Shown piece by piece: positions 1 to 8,350 of a stretch of 64,000 nt of DNA. The stretch is from positions 466,001 to 530,000 of the forward strand of contig CP018227.1 in the NCBI GenBank assembly GCA_016865035.1. Direction: 5' to 3'. The position numbers were made by a program, and so were the translations under genes. The stretch comes from Kordiimonadales bacterium IMCC3096 (lineage in GTDB: Bacteria; Pseudomonadota; Alphaproteobacteria; Minwuiales; Minwuiaceae). The notes beneath the pieces are model-generated. The model had not been told where the DNA came from. It saw only the letters and a program-made list of their open reading frames with translations, and ran no database searches. Numbering within the stretch: the first letter of the stretch is position 1; each line of letters starts with the position of its first letter.

Positions 1-1189
1 GGACCGCGAAGGACGCCCCGGGGCCGTAGCGCAGCGCAAGGTCCCGCGCCTGAGCCACCTTGGGAACCGCTTCCGACGTCAGACTCAGCCTGTTGAAATC
101 GAGCGTGATCTCCCCCGCGCCCAGCTTGCCGTCGGCTGCCAGATCGAGCGCAATGTCACCGAAGTCCGCCCCTGCGGAATGAGCGGAGGCGGGCAGGCGG
201 AGATCGCCCTCCAGCCTTACCTCCCCCACTGATGTCCTGATCAGACCGGCAATGTCGGGAATGGTCACATCGGCATCTGCAGTGGCCACCAGCGCGAACG
301 AGAGATCGGCGGAACCGCCACTCACCGGCAGGTCTCCTGCGACGTCGGAGATCAGCGGCAGGGTCTGGGCCAGATCGCCAAGGCTGGCCTGGACGCCGAG
401 ATCGATCGTCGGCTGGTCGAACGGCGCGGCGAGCAGCAGGCTGCCGGTCAGATCGCCCCCGGGAAGGGCGGCAGTCAGATCGGCGGAGATCAGGTCGGGC
501 TGTCGGCCCAGTGTGAGATCGAGCGACGCGACGGCCAGACTGGTGCGCAGACCGGGCACGTTGAGGGACACATCGCGGGCGGACAGGATGACACCGCCTG
601 TCAGGTCCGAAGCCAGATCGACCCGCAGTTCGCCTTCAACCAGGCCCAATGCGCCGGAGACCCTGATAGGTCCCGACCCGTCAAGCTGACCCTCATGCAG
701 CCTATAGTCGCCACCCAGGGTCAGCCCGTGCAGCGCGTTCTCCTTGGTGATCAGCACCTGCACGCCATGCAGACCGAGCGTCGGCAAGTCTGCAGGCAAC
801 GCAAGCGGCACGGAGGCATCGGCGGGCGATCCTTCAGCAGACTCCGCCAGACGCATGACCGGTCCCGCGTCCAGCCCGTCCGGCCCATGCGCAACACGAA
901 CGCCGAGACCGTGGACGTCCACTGACCCGATGCTCATGCCGTCAAATCCGACGATGATCCGTCTGGCCGAAACGTGCGGCGCTTTCAGGTCACCGATGGC
1001 AACGGCGCGCAGTTCGATTCCATCGGGCCCCAGCGCCGAGACCGTCAGTTCGACCGGCGCGACCCCCTTGCCTTCCAGGTAGGCGACCGCCAGCGACTCG
1101 ACCACGAAATGGCGGAAAAGCACCAGCCCGCCCAGCATGACAAGCAGGACAACCGCCAGAATGCCGAGGATTCGGAGCGGCCACGCCAC
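1..1189 (-). CDS. YdbH-like AsmA-fold intermembrane lipid-transport protein (N-terminal part)
   Basis: The frame is open from a GTG at 1189 to the window edge (396 codons, no stop), so only the N-terminal part is present. The protein begins with a short basic stretch and one hydrophobic segment (residues about 5-25), then a long run of alternating beta-type sequence rich in G, D, L and V. This fits an inner-membrane anchor followed by a periplasmic groove, as in AsmA/TamB/YdbH proteins. The phrase around residues 45-70, with the ELRAVAIGDL motif, is the kind seen at the start of YdbH proteins. YdbH, TamB and YhdP are known to carry phospholipids between membranes redundantly. It lies 10 bases after the auxiliary lipoprotein gene and closes an Mce-type transporter operon. 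The start is uncertain because in-frame codons continue upstream; the family assignment is from pattern recognition only. Confidence 0.7.
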   Translation of the reverse strand, partial: MAWPLRILGILAVVLLVMLGGLVLFRHFVVESLAVAYLEGKGVAPVELTVSALGPDGIELRAVAIGDLKAPHVSARRIIVGFDGMSIGSVDVHGLGVRVAHGPDGLDAGPVMRLAESAEGSPADASVPLALPADLPTLGLHGVQVLITKENALHGLTLGGDYRLHEGQLDGSGPIRVSGALGLVEGELRVDLASDLTGGVILSARDVSLNVPGLRTSLAVASLDLTLGRQPDLISADLTAALPGGDLTGSLLLAAPFDQPTIDLGVQASLGDLAQTLPLISDVAGDLPVSGGSADLSFALVATADADVTIPDIAGLIRTSVGEVRLEGDLRLPASAHSAGADFGDIALDLAADGKLGAGEITLDFNRLSLTSEAVPKVAQARDLALRYGPGASFAV

Positions 1190-1199
1190 GGTTGCGGGC

Positions 1200-1838
1200 C
1201 TAGCGCCGTCCTGCGGCATGGGCCGCCTGGCCTTCCAGGATCGACCATTCGACGATGTCCCGCAGCACAGCACCCAGCGCCTCATCGAACGCGCGGATAT
1301 TGGCAAGCATGCCCGTGCCCGCTGGCTGGGCGGTGGCTTCGAAACTCGCTGAGTTGATGATCAGCTGGCGCGGCTGGCGGATCAGCTTCGCATTCACCCG
1401 AACCCGGACCAGGCCGCCACGATAGGGCTCCACCTGGAACTCCCGCAGTTCGGTCTTGAGACTGAAATCGGAGCGCAGGCCGATGGCCTGCCGGCCGACC
1501 GCGACGATGGTGCCGCTGTTCTCGAAGCTCTCCACCAGCAGGGTCTGGATCATCTTCGGTGCCCGTTCGGTCCAGCGGCTGTCAGAGAAATACTTCAGCT
1601 CGATCTCGTTGGGCTTCACGGCAATGCGCGAACTGTCCAGCCCACCGGCGGCCAGCGGCTCCTCGATCACCAACTGCCAGGCGACGGCAGGCAGACCCGC
1701 CTGGAAGGTGCTCTTGGGCGTCAGGGTGAAGATGTTGGACGCGGCCTTCGGCACCCCCAGGAAGTTGCCACAGGCTGCCAGTGACAGCGCCGCGACCAGC
1801 GACAGTGCGACCAGGGTCAGTCGGGTCATCTGTTTCAT
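1200..1838 (-). CDS. ABC-type transport auxiliary lipoprotein (PqiC/DUF330-like)
   Basis: This 212-residue protein has a lipoprotein signal peptide: a positive N-terminus, a hydrophobic core and a lipobox LAAC with the lipidated cysteine at about residue 23. The mature part matches the ABC_trans_aux family by its YTL-like opening (FTLTPKS), the RIAVKPNEIELKYF region and the conserved 'W...P..IQTLLVESFENSG' pattern. Such lipoproteins sit in the outer or inner membrane and partner MCE proteins in lipid transport. Its ATG overlaps the stop of the MCE gene by four bases (ATGA), so the two are translationally coupled. The YdbH-like gene follows directly. Confidence 0.88.
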   Translation of the reverse strand: MKQMTRLTLVALSLVAALSLAACGNFLGVPKAASNIFTLTPKSTFQAGLPAVAWQLVIEEPLAAGGLDSSRIAVKPNEIELKYFSDSRWTERAPKMIQTLLVESFENSGTIVAVGRQAIGLRSDFSLKTELREFQVEPYRGGLVRVRVNAKLIRQPRQLIINSASFEATAQPAGTGMLANIRAFDEALGAVLRDIVEWSILEGQAAHAAGRR

Positions 1839-2824
1839 TCCGCATCGACCTCCGCCGCTTCAACACCCAGCAGGGTCTGTGCCCCACCTGCTTCCAACCG
1901 TTCCGTCAGGCGGGAGATTGCCGCCACCATCAGACGTGCCTCCGTGATGAAACGCTGCGCCTCCGACAGCCCGTCATGGGTGAAATCGACCAGCGGCTGC
2001 TCACTGCCCTGCACGATCCGGTTGACCGCTCCCATCGTCGCAGCCAGGTCTCGGTTCGTGGCGCGCAGTTCGTTCACCAGCGCGCCGAAATCCACTGACA
2101 CGGCCTGATCGATCCCGATCATGGTGCCGCGCGCCACGGCCATGGTCTCCGACAGGTCATCGACCAGGGCATCGGCCTTGCCCGCCGCCGAGGCGACGCT
2201 GGCCGCGCTCCGCTCCATCGCGATCAGGGTATTCTCGATACCGGACTGCTGATTGGCCAGCGTCCCGGTCAGCAGTTTCAGATCGGAAAGAATTCCGGCG
2301 AACTGGGCCTGATTGTCTTCCCCCAGCAGGTCGGCCAGACGTTCGGAGACGATGATCGCACGGCCCAGCAGCTCGGGCGCGCCGGAGAACAGGCGTTCCA
2401 GTTCCGATGGCGCGGACGGGATGATCGGTCGCTCCGCCAGCGGCGGGGTGGTCAGCAACGGGCTGCGGGCAACCGCACCCTCGATGTTCACATAGGCGAC
2501 ACCGGTGATGCCCTGCAGCTTCAGCTTGGCGACATCGCCTTCGCGGATGGGGGTCGCCTCGTCCACCTCGACCGCGGCGCGAACCTGGCTCGGATCTTCC
2601 TGGTCGATGACGATCTCCAGCACCCGCCCGATCCGGATACCGCGGTAGCGGACATCGCCACCGACGGCGAGGCCCGCTACGGATCCCCTGAAGAAGATGT
2701 CGTAGGTCTTTGTCTTGCTGTCGATATCAGCGCTCGACAACCAAACGACCATGCCCATGAACAGCAGGGTGAACAGCAGTACCGCACTGCCGATGAGCAC
2801 ATGGCTGGCACGGGTTTCCATCAT
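1835..2824 (-). CDS. MlaD family protein (MCE domain), substrate-binding part of a lipid ABC transporter
   Basis: The protein has 329 residues. A single membrane segment (about residues 10-28) is followed by an MCE domain (about residues 38-115) with the typical YDIFF...V.GL.VGG.VRYRGI.IGRV phrase. The remaining two thirds is a helical, coiled-coil-like tail that in longer MCE proteins forms a tunnel or needle across the periplasm. The chosen start is the ATG that overlaps the TGA of the upstream ATPase gene (ATGA at 2821-2824); a longer reading extending to 2962 would run inside the ATPase gene and is not credible. It acts with the ATPase and permease encoded upstream and the lipoprotein downstream. 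Confidence 0.92.
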   Translation of the reverse strand: MMETRASHVLIGSAVLLFTLLFMGMVVWLSSADIDSKTKTYDIFFRGSVAGLAVGGDVRYRGIRIGRVLEIVIDQEDPSQVRAAVEVDEATPIREGDVAKLKLQGITGVAYVNIEGAVARSPLLTTPPLAERPIIPSAPSELERLFSGAPELLGRAIIVSERLADLLGEDNQAQFAGILSDLKLLTGTLANQQSGIENTLIAMERSAASVASAAGKADALVDDLSETMAVARGTMIGIDQAVSVDFGALVNELRATNRDLAATMGAVNRIVQGSEQPLVDFTHDGLSEAQRFITEARLMVAAISRLTERLEAGGAQTLLGVEAAEVDAE

Positions 2825-3603
2825 TGCCTCGCTTTTCGGGCCGCACGCGCCCTCGGGCCGTGAAAATAGGATTGCAGCCAGGGATGCGGATGCTCTTCCA
2901 GTTCCGCAATCGGCGCGACAGCCAGGACCCTTCGCTCCGCCAGAACCGCCACACGGTCGCAAATCGCATACAGGCTGTCCAGATCGTGGGTCACCATGAA
3001 AACGGTCAGTCCGAGCGTGTCGGACAGTTCCCTGATCAGCAGGTCGAAATCCGCCGCCCCGACGGGGTCGAGACCGGCCGTTGGCTCATCGAGGAACACG
3101 ATCTCCGGATCCAGCGCCAGCGCCCGCGCCAGGCCGGCCCGCTTCCGCATGCCGCCCGACAGTTCGGAAGGGAACTTGGCACAGGCTTCGTGCGGCAGGC
3201 CGACCATGGCGATCTTCAGCCCCGCCAGTTCGTCCATCAGGGCCGCAGGCAGATCCGCATGCTCGCGCATCGGGGCCTCGACATTCTCCGCAACCGTGAG
3301 CGAACTGAACAGCGCACCGTTCTGGAACAGCACCCCCCAGCGACGCTCCAGTGCCTGCCGGTCGGCGGGCTCCAGCCGGGCGAGTTCCTGGCCGAAGACC
3401 TCGATCTTGCCCGCCGCCGGGCGGTTCAGGCCGATGATGGTCCGCAGCAGGACGGACTTGCCGGTGCCGGACCCCCCAACGACGCCCAGCACCTCCCCCT
3501 TGCGGACCTCGAGATCCAGTCCCTCATGCACCACCTGTGGTCCGAAACGGTTGAGCAGTCCCGTCACACGGATGATCGGCGCATTCTCTTCCTCAAGCAC
3601 CAT
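2821..3603 (-). CDS. MlaF-type ABC transporter ATP-binding protein
   Basis: This is a 260-residue cytoplasmic ATPase that powers lipid movement by the MlaE-type permease encoded just upstream. All catalytic motifs are visible: Walker A GGSGTGKS (residues 43-50), signature LSGGM (148-152), Walker B EIVFLDEP (167-174) and the switch histidine at about 206 in VTHDL. The 'GGMRKRAGLARALALDPEI' region and the D-loop AGLDPVGA are typical of the MlaF/Ttg2A/MKL branch. It follows the permease gene after six bases and overlaps the MCE gene by four. Confidence 0.95.
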   Translation of the reverse strand: MVLEEENAPIIRVTGLLNRFGPQVVHEGLDLEVRKGEVLGVVGGSGTGKSVLLRTIIGLNRPAAGKIEVFGQELARLEPADRQALERRWGVLFQNGALFSSLTVAENVEAPMREHADLPAALMDELAGLKIAMVGLPHEACAKFPSELSGGMRKRAGLARALALDPEIVFLDEPTAGLDPVGAADFDLLIRELSDTLGLTVFMVTHDLDSLYAICDRVAVLAERRVLAVAPIAELEEHPHPWLQSYFHGPRARAARKARQ

Positions 3604-3609
3604 CCCAGG

Positions 3610-4782
3610 TCAGACTCCGACAATGTTGAAGAATATCGAGAAAATGGCATCGACGACGATGACGATGAAGATCGCCTGAACCACGGCGATCGTCGTCTGG
3701 CGTCCCAGCGAGTCCGCGCTGCCACCGGTCTGCAGCCCGGCGTAGCACCCCACCAGCCCGATCAGGGCGCCGAACACCGGGGCCTTCGCCAGCCCGACCA
3801 GCAGGGTCCAGAGCGAGACCGCATTCGTCAGCCGGTCGACATAGAGCGTCGGCGGAATATCCAGTGCCACCGAGGCCATCAGCCCGCCACCGATCAGACC
3901 CATCAGATCGGCGAACAGGGCCAGCGGCCCCATCATCAGGAACAGGGCGAGCACCCTCGGCAGCACCAGCACCTGTACCGGATCAAGCCCCAGCGCGCGC
4001 AGTGCGTCCACTTCCTCGTTCACCTTCATGGAACCAAGCTGGGCCGCGTAGGAACTGCCGGATCGTCCGGCCACGACAATCGCCGTCAACAGGATCCCGA
4101 TCTCCCGCAGCACCGACACGCCGATCAGGTTGACCACGAAGATCTCCGCACCGAACCGCTGCAACTGTGCCGCGCCCTGAAAGGCCAGCACGACACCGAC
4201 GAGGAAGGAGATCAGGCCAACGATGGGCAGGGCATTCAGTCCTGCCCGCTCCATGTGATGCACTGTCGCCGTCAGACGCAGTCGGCCCGGTCGACGCAGT
4301 GCCCCCATCGCCGCCGCCACCGTCGCCCCCATGAAGCCGAGCATCGCCCCGGCTTCCCGCCCCGCCTCCAGCGTTGCATTGCCCAGCCGCGCCAGGATGA
4401 CGACAAACGGATTGCCGCCCCGCGACGGTTCCGCAGGCTCCGCCCGTGCGGCGGACACGCGCTGCACAAGCGCCGACACACCATGTGGCGCGGCAATCAT
4501 CGCCTCGGGCAGGGCGACCGACAGGCGGTCCGCGAGTCTCAGCAACAGCCAGGCGCCCGTGGTGTCGAAGCCGGTGATGCCCCCCAGATCAAGCTGGCGG
4601 AGGGAACCGGGCTCGATCCGCACCTGCCGGATCAGACTGTCGATCCTGCGTGCATGCGCGACCGTCCAGTCGCCTTTCAGATGCAGCACACCGCCCTGCC
4701 CCTGCGCCAGCCAGGTCGTGTCGGTGGGCTGGTTGCCTTTGGCACTGGCAGTGGAAATAGTGGCCACCTCGGAAATCACCAT
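3610..4782 (-). CDS. MlaE-type ABC permease with N-terminal STAS domain
   Basis: The protein is a fusion of a STAS domain (about residues 30-110, with the DTTGAWLLLRLADRL phrase) and an MlaE permease (about 130-390). In E. coli these two parts are the separate proteins MlaB and MlaE. The signature REIGILLTAIVVAGRSGSS, then MKVNEEVDALRALG, identifies the MlaE family; five or so hydrophobic segments follow. I use the ATG at 4782, which leaves 16 bases before the divergent gene. Alternative starts at 4821 (preceded by AAGAGG) and 4836 would overlap the divergent gene and cannot be excluded. First gene of the lipid-transport operon. Confidence 0.9.
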   Translation of the reverse strand: MVISEVATISTASAKGNQPTDTTWLAQGQGGVLHLKGDWTVAHARRIDSLIRQVRIEPGSLRQLDLGGITGFDTTGAWLLLRLADRLSVALPEAMIAAPHGVSALVQRVSAARAEPAEPSRGGNPFVVILARLGNATLEAGREAGAMLGFMGATVAAAMGALRRPGRLRLTATVHHMERAGLNALPIVGLISFLVGVVLAFQGAAQLQRFGAEIFVVNLIGVSVLREIGILLTAIVVAGRSGSSYAAQLGSMKVNEEVDALRALGLDPVQVLVLPRVLALFLMMGPLALFADLMGLIGGGLMASVALDIPPTLYVDRLTNAVSLWTLLVGLAKAPVFGALIGLVGCYAGLQTGGSADSLGRQTTIAVVQAIFIVIVVDAIFSIFFNIVGV

Positions 4783-4798
4783 CTCGGGAAGGACTGAA

Positions 4799-5575
4799 AT
4801 GCCCCGGTTCGATGCAAACATAGACCTCTTGTTCACCGAACGGCCATTCCTTTCCCGGTTCCAGGCGGCGCGCGATGCCGGAATCGATGCGGTCGAGATC
4901 CTGTTCCCCTACGCCCACGACGCGGACGAGATCGCCGACGCGGCCCGCGCCGCAAACGTGGACATTGCCCTGATCAACACGCCAATGCCGAATGCGCAAG
5001 CGGGCGACGTCGGCTGCGCGACGCAACCCGAGCGGCGCGGTGAGTTCGAGCGGCTGATGGCGCGGGCGCTCGCCATGGCAACCAGCATTGGCGCGGCGGG
5101 CATTCATGTCATGGCCGGACATGGGGACGCCACGGACAAGGCGGCCAACGACTGCCTGGTCGCCAACCTGAAGCAGGCGGCGATCGAGGCGGCCCCGGGC
5201 GGCGTCAGACTGATGCTGGAGCCGCTGAACACGGTCGACCGGCCCGGATACTTCCTGACCACCAACGACCACGCCTGTCGGCTGCTGGACCGGATCGGGG
5301 CGGCGAACGTGCGCTTGCAGTTCGATGCCTATCACACCCAGATCATGACCGGCGATCTGACCCGGGCCTTTCGCGACCTGTTCGACCGTATCGGCCATGT
5401 CCAGATCGCCAACCCGCCGGACCGTCATGAACCCGGCATGGGTGAGGTTGATTTCGACTGGTTCCTGCGCCTGGTGGACACCATGGCCTACACCGGCCCT
5501 GTCGGGCTGGAATACATCCCTTCAACCACGACGGAGGCCAGCCTGGTCTGGTTTCGCGATCATGGATTCCTGTGA
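4799..5575 (+). CDS. hyi: hydroxypyruvate isomerase family protein (TIM barrel)
   Basis: The 258-residue protein matches the Hyi/OtnI branch of the xylose-isomerase-like TIM barrels. It opens with FDANIDLLFTERPFLSRF, and has the HVMAGHG, LEPLNTVDRPGYFL, LQFDAYHTQIM and HVQIANPPDRHEPG phrases, which carry the metal-binding glutamate, aspartate and histidine. The known reaction is hydroxypyruvate to tartronate semialdehyde in glyoxylate metabolism; some relatives act on 2-oxo-tetronate phosphates, so the substrate is inferred. The start is set by GGAAGGA eight bases upstream of ATG. No glyoxylate carboligase or tartronate semialdehyde reductase gene lies nearby. Confidence 0.85.
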   Translation: MPRFDANIDLLFTERPFLSRFQAARDAGIDAVEILFPYAHDADEIADAARAANVDIALINTPMPNAQAGDVGCATQPERRGEFERLMARALAMATSIGAAGIHVMAGHGDATDKAANDCLVANLKQAAIEAAPGGVRLMLEPLNTVDRPGYFLTTNDHACRLLDRIGAANVRLQFDAYHTQIMTGDLTRAFRDLFDRIGHVQIANPPDRHEPGMGEVDFDWFLRLVDTMAYTGPVGLEYIPSTTTEASLVWFRDHGFL

Positions 5576-5636
5576 ACCGGCACCTCACGCGCCCTTGAAT
5601 TGCGCGGCGCGATCACATGCGGTTCTGCTGCGTGGC

Positions 5637-6056
5637 ATGAGACACCTTCGCCTGCACCTGTTGATCCTCTTGCTGCTGATGCCCCTCACGGCGCGCGCGG
5701 ACGCGGCGTTGCTGTCCCCGGACCAGGCCTGGGAGGAAGCAAGCGCGGGTCGGATGCTGATCATCGACGTACGCAATGCGGCCGAATGGGCATGGACCGG
5801 GGTGCCAAGGGGGGCGGCACGGGCAAGCTGGTGGCAGATCGGCGGGGAAAGCGGTTTTCTGGAGGACGTGCTTGCCATCGTCGGCCATGAGCGCGACCGC
5901 GCCATCGCGCTGATCTGCGCCCGTGGTGTCCGCTCCAGCGACGCGGCGGCCTTCCTGCGGGCAAACGGATTCAGCAATGTGCGCGACATCGGCGAGGGCA
6001 TGCTCGGCAGCGCCGCCGGTCCCGGCTGGCAGAAGCGCCAATTGCCGCTGGAGTGA
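5637..6056 (+). CDS. periplasmic rhodanese-like protein
   Basis: The 139-residue protein starts with a signal peptide (a basic MRHLRLH, a leucine-rich core, then a likely cleavage after residues TARA or ADA). A single rhodanese domain follows: LIIDVRNAAEW at about 41-51 and the active-site loop CARGVRSS with the nucleophilic cysteine at about 94. Rhodaneses move sulfane sulfur between donors and thiol acceptors; the periplasmic location and the cytochrome c gene next door suggest a redox or sulfur-oxidation role, which is inference. It lies 61 bases after hyi. Confidence 0.82.
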   Translation: MRHLRLHLLILLLLMPLTARADAALLSPDQAWEEASAGRMLIIDVRNAAEWAWTGVPRGAARASWWQIGGESGFLEDVLAIVGHERDRAIALICARGVRSSDAAAFLRANGFSNVRDIGEGMLGSAAGPGWQKRQLPLE

Positions 6057-6133
6057 CGATGGCCATTGAACCGTGCCGACTGATCGCCAGATTGAACGCA
6101 GGAGCGGACACAACGGCACTGGAGACAGACGGC

Positions 6134-6526
6134 ATGCGCGCAATCCTCAGGCACCTGGCAAGGACCATGTTCTTCGTTCTGGCCCTTCCGGCCGGATCAG
6201 CTCTCGGTGCCGGCGATGTCGAGAAGGGCGAAGCGGCATTCCGCAAGTATTGCGCCCAGTGCCATATCCCGCTGCCGGGTGATCCCCTCGCTGCACCGAA
6301 ACTGAACGGTGTTGTCGGTCGGCCCATCGCCGCCGCCCCCAATTACCGCTATTCCGACCCGTTCCTCGCCCGCAAGGCGGAAGGGATGATCTGGACGGAA
6401 GAAAATCTTCGGGAGTTCATCCGGGGGCCGAGGGAATTCATCCCCGGCACCGTGATGCAGTTCGTCGGCATCAAGCGCGGCAGCATGCGCGATGACCTGA
6501 TTGCCTATCTCAAGTCCATCGACTGA
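6134..6526 (+). CDS. class I cytochrome c, periplasmic
   Basis: A 130-residue mono-haem cytochrome. The first 25 residues are a signal peptide ending near SALGAG. The haem site CAQCH is at residues 40-44 and a likely distal methionine lies in the PGTVMQFVGI phrase near the C-terminus, as in small soluble c-type cytochromes (cytochrome c2/c550 type). It probably shuttles electrons in the periplasm. An in-frame GTG at 6053 would overlap the rhodanese stop, but the signal peptide starts properly only from the ATG at 6134. It lies between the rhodanese and the PLP-enzyme genes on the same strand. Confidence 0.9.
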   Translation: MRAILRHLARTMFFVLALPAGSALGAGDVEKGEAAFRKYCAQCHIPLPGDPLAAPKLNGVVGRPIAAAPNYRYSDPFLARKAEGMIWTEENLREFIRGPREFIPGTVMQFVGIKRGSMRDDLIAYLKSID

Positions 6527-6541
6527 CCTATCCTGTCAGGC

Positions 6542-7798
6542 ATGAAACGCATCACACTGCCTGAACAGGGAACGGAATGGCCTGAGCTTTCCCGGCAGAT
6601 GTCGGAGATGGCGAGGGGTGACACGGACTGGCGCGGCGGCAAGGTGCCCCTGTTCGTGTTCAAGGCGACCGACAGCGTGCAGGAAGTCGGGCAGGCCGCC
6701 TTCAATCAGTTCTTCGCCGAGAATGCGCTGGGGGCCAAGCGCGCCTTTCAGAGCCTGAAGAGAATGGAAGACGACGTCATTGCCATGGCGCTCGACCTGT
6801 TCCGCGCGCCCGGCCAGGCCACGGGCCACATGACCAGCGGCGGCAGCGAGAGCATCTTCCTGGCGGTGAAGGCGGCACGGGAACACCACCGCGCCCTGCA
6901 TGGCCGTGGCCGGACGCTGAACATGGTGCTGCCGGAGAGCGCGCACCCGGCCTTCGAGAAGGCGGCGATCACCATGGATATCGACGTGCGCCGCCGTCCC
7001 CTGCGGCCCGACCGTCGGGCGGATCCGGCGACTATCGCCAGTGCGGTGGATCAGGACACGATGCTGATCGCCGGCTCCGCCCCCTGCTTCCCCTTCGGCG
7101 TTGTCGATCCGATTGCCGAACTGTCCGAACTGGCGCTGGCGCAGAACCTGTGGCTGCATGTGGATGCCTGTGTCGGCGGCTATGTCCTGCCCTTCGCCCG
7201 CGCCAACGGCGTCGCCCTGCCGGTCTTTGACATGTCCCTGGCCGGCGTCCGATCCCTGTCTGCCGACCTGCACAAGTTCGGTTTCTGCCCCAAGCCCGCT
7301 TCCACGGTTTTCTTCCGCGATCCGGAGGACATGGCGCGCAACGCCTTCGACCTGGATGTCTGGGCCAACGGCCGGTTCGTCACGCAGACACTGGTCGGCA
7401 CCCGACCCGGCGGTGGCGTTGCGGGCGCCTGGGCGGTCATGAACCACCTCGGCCATGCCGGATACCGGGCCATCGCGGCGGACCTGATTTCAAACGCCCG
7501 GGCCTATCGGGATGGTATCTGCGCGATCCCCGGTCTGAAGCTGCACGCGGAACCCGATCTGACGATCATCAGCTTCGGCAGTGATGACGTCGACATCTTC
7601 AGGGTCGCCGAAGGCATGGCGGAAAAGGGATGGCTACCGGGACTGACCCAGCAGCCGAAGGGCATGCATCTGATGCTGTCGATGCTGCACGCGCCAGCAC
7701 GCCCTGCCTGGTTGTCGGACCTGGCGGGCGTGATGGATATGGCGCGCGATTCACGTGACGCCGACGCGGCGCCCAGTGAGCTGAAAGCCAGTTACTGA
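6542..7798 (+). CDS. PLP-dependent decarboxylase/aldolase of the sphingosine-1-phosphate lyase type
   Basis: A 418-residue group II PLP enzyme. The GHMTSGGSES phosphate-binding turn (about 95-104), HVDACVGGYVLPF (206-218, Asp208 contacting the PLP ring nitrogen) and SADLHKFGFCPK (240-251, Lys245 the PLP lysine) match sphingosine-1-phosphate lyase rather than glutamate decarboxylase. Known relatives cleave long-chain base phosphates to an aldehyde and phosphoethanolamine. No membrane segment is obvious at the N-terminus, unlike the eukaryotic enzyme. It starts 15 bases after the cytochrome gene. The real substrate in this organism is not shown by the sequence. Confidence 0.82.
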   Translation: MKRITLPEQGTEWPELSRQMSEMARGDTDWRGGKVPLFVFKATDSVQEVGQAAFNQFFAENALGAKRAFQSLKRMEDDVIAMALDLFRAPGQATGHMTSGGSESIFLAVKAAREHHRALHGRGRTLNMVLPESAHPAFEKAAITMDIDVRRRPLRPDRRADPATIASAVDQDTMLIAGSAPCFPFGVVDPIAELSELALAQNLWLHVDACVGGYVLPFARANGVALPVFDMSLAGVRSLSADLHKFGFCPKPASTVFFRDPEDMARNAFDLDVWANGRFVTQTLVGTRPGGGVAGAWAVMNHLGHAGYRAIAADLISNARAYRDGICAIPGLKLHAEPDLTIISFGSDDVDIFRVAEGMAEKGWLPGLTQQPKGMHLMLSMLHAPARPAWLSDLAGVMDMARDSRDADAAPSELKASY

Positions 7799-7818
7799 GA
7801 AGCAGACAGAGCGGTCCG

Positions 7819-8202
7819 TCAGACCTCGCTGTCGATCCCCAGGCCCTGGACCTTTGCCATGCGCTCCAGCCGTTCGAGCACGTCAGCGGCCGGAAACTGC
7901 TTCACGACTTCACCTGAATCACGATCGACAGCCTTGTAGACAAAGCTGCCCGTTTCGTCGGCGATATCGATCTGCAGGTTGGTGTTGGCCGGAAAGTCGT
8001 TGCGCAGGGCGGCGGTGATCGTGTCGGTGATCCGCTGACGGTCCACCTTGGGATCCTCTTCCGCCTGCGCGGCTTCCCGCTCGGCCTTGTAGTCCTTGGT
8101 ATCGACCGATTTATCAGGCTCGGTCTCACGATCAGAAACAGCCCGTGCAGGCGGTGTCCGACCGATTGCCTGGGACAGATCCGTCACCAGGTTGGTTATC
8201 AT
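7819..8202 (-). CDS. flaG: FlaG family flagellar protein
   Basis: A 127-residue protein. The N-terminal half is charged and low in complexity; the C-terminal half (about residues 72-120) carries the FlaG pattern of a beta-strand pair followed by 'DRDSGEVVKQFPAADVLERLERM', the usual 'D..TGEVI.QIP.EE.L' signature. FlaG proteins affect filament length or flagellin handling. It lies downstream of the flagellin gene on the same strand, beyond a hairpin. It converges on the PLP-lyase gene with only 20 bases between them. Confidence 0.82.
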   Translation of the reverse strand: MITNLVTDLSQAIGRTPPARAVSDRETEPDKSVDTKDYKAEREAAQAEEDPKVDRQRITDTITAALRNDFPANTNLQIDIADETGSFVYKAVDRDSGEVVKQFPAADVLERLERMAKVQGLGIDSEV

Positions 8203-8303
8203 AGTGCCATCCCCCGATGGGCGAGCCCCGGTTCAGGATGCAACACGGACGACTTTCTGTGCTTGTGTCGTTCTCGACGCCGCAACCGTTGCGGAGCGCG
8301 CGG

Positions 8304-8333
8304 GGGATATGGGAGCCGAAGCTCCCATATCCC
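8304..8333 (-). terminator. hairpin 3' of flagellin, likely transcription terminator or mRNA-stabilising stem
   Basis: A perfect 13-base-pair inverted repeat (arms 8304-8316 and 8321-8333, loop CGAA) begins 17 bases after the flagellin stop. There is no T-tract after it on the minus strand, so it may protect the abundant flagellin mRNA from decay or terminate inefficiently ahead of flaG. A second small palindrome (CGCAAC-C-GTTGCG, 8281-8293) follows. Confidence 0.7.
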
Positions 8334-8350
8334 GGTTACGCGGTCCCGAC

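Noticed and set aside
2824-4797. Plus-strand open frame of about 657 codons opposite mlaF and mlaE
   Set aside because: Antisense of clear ABC transporter genes with intact catalytic motifs.
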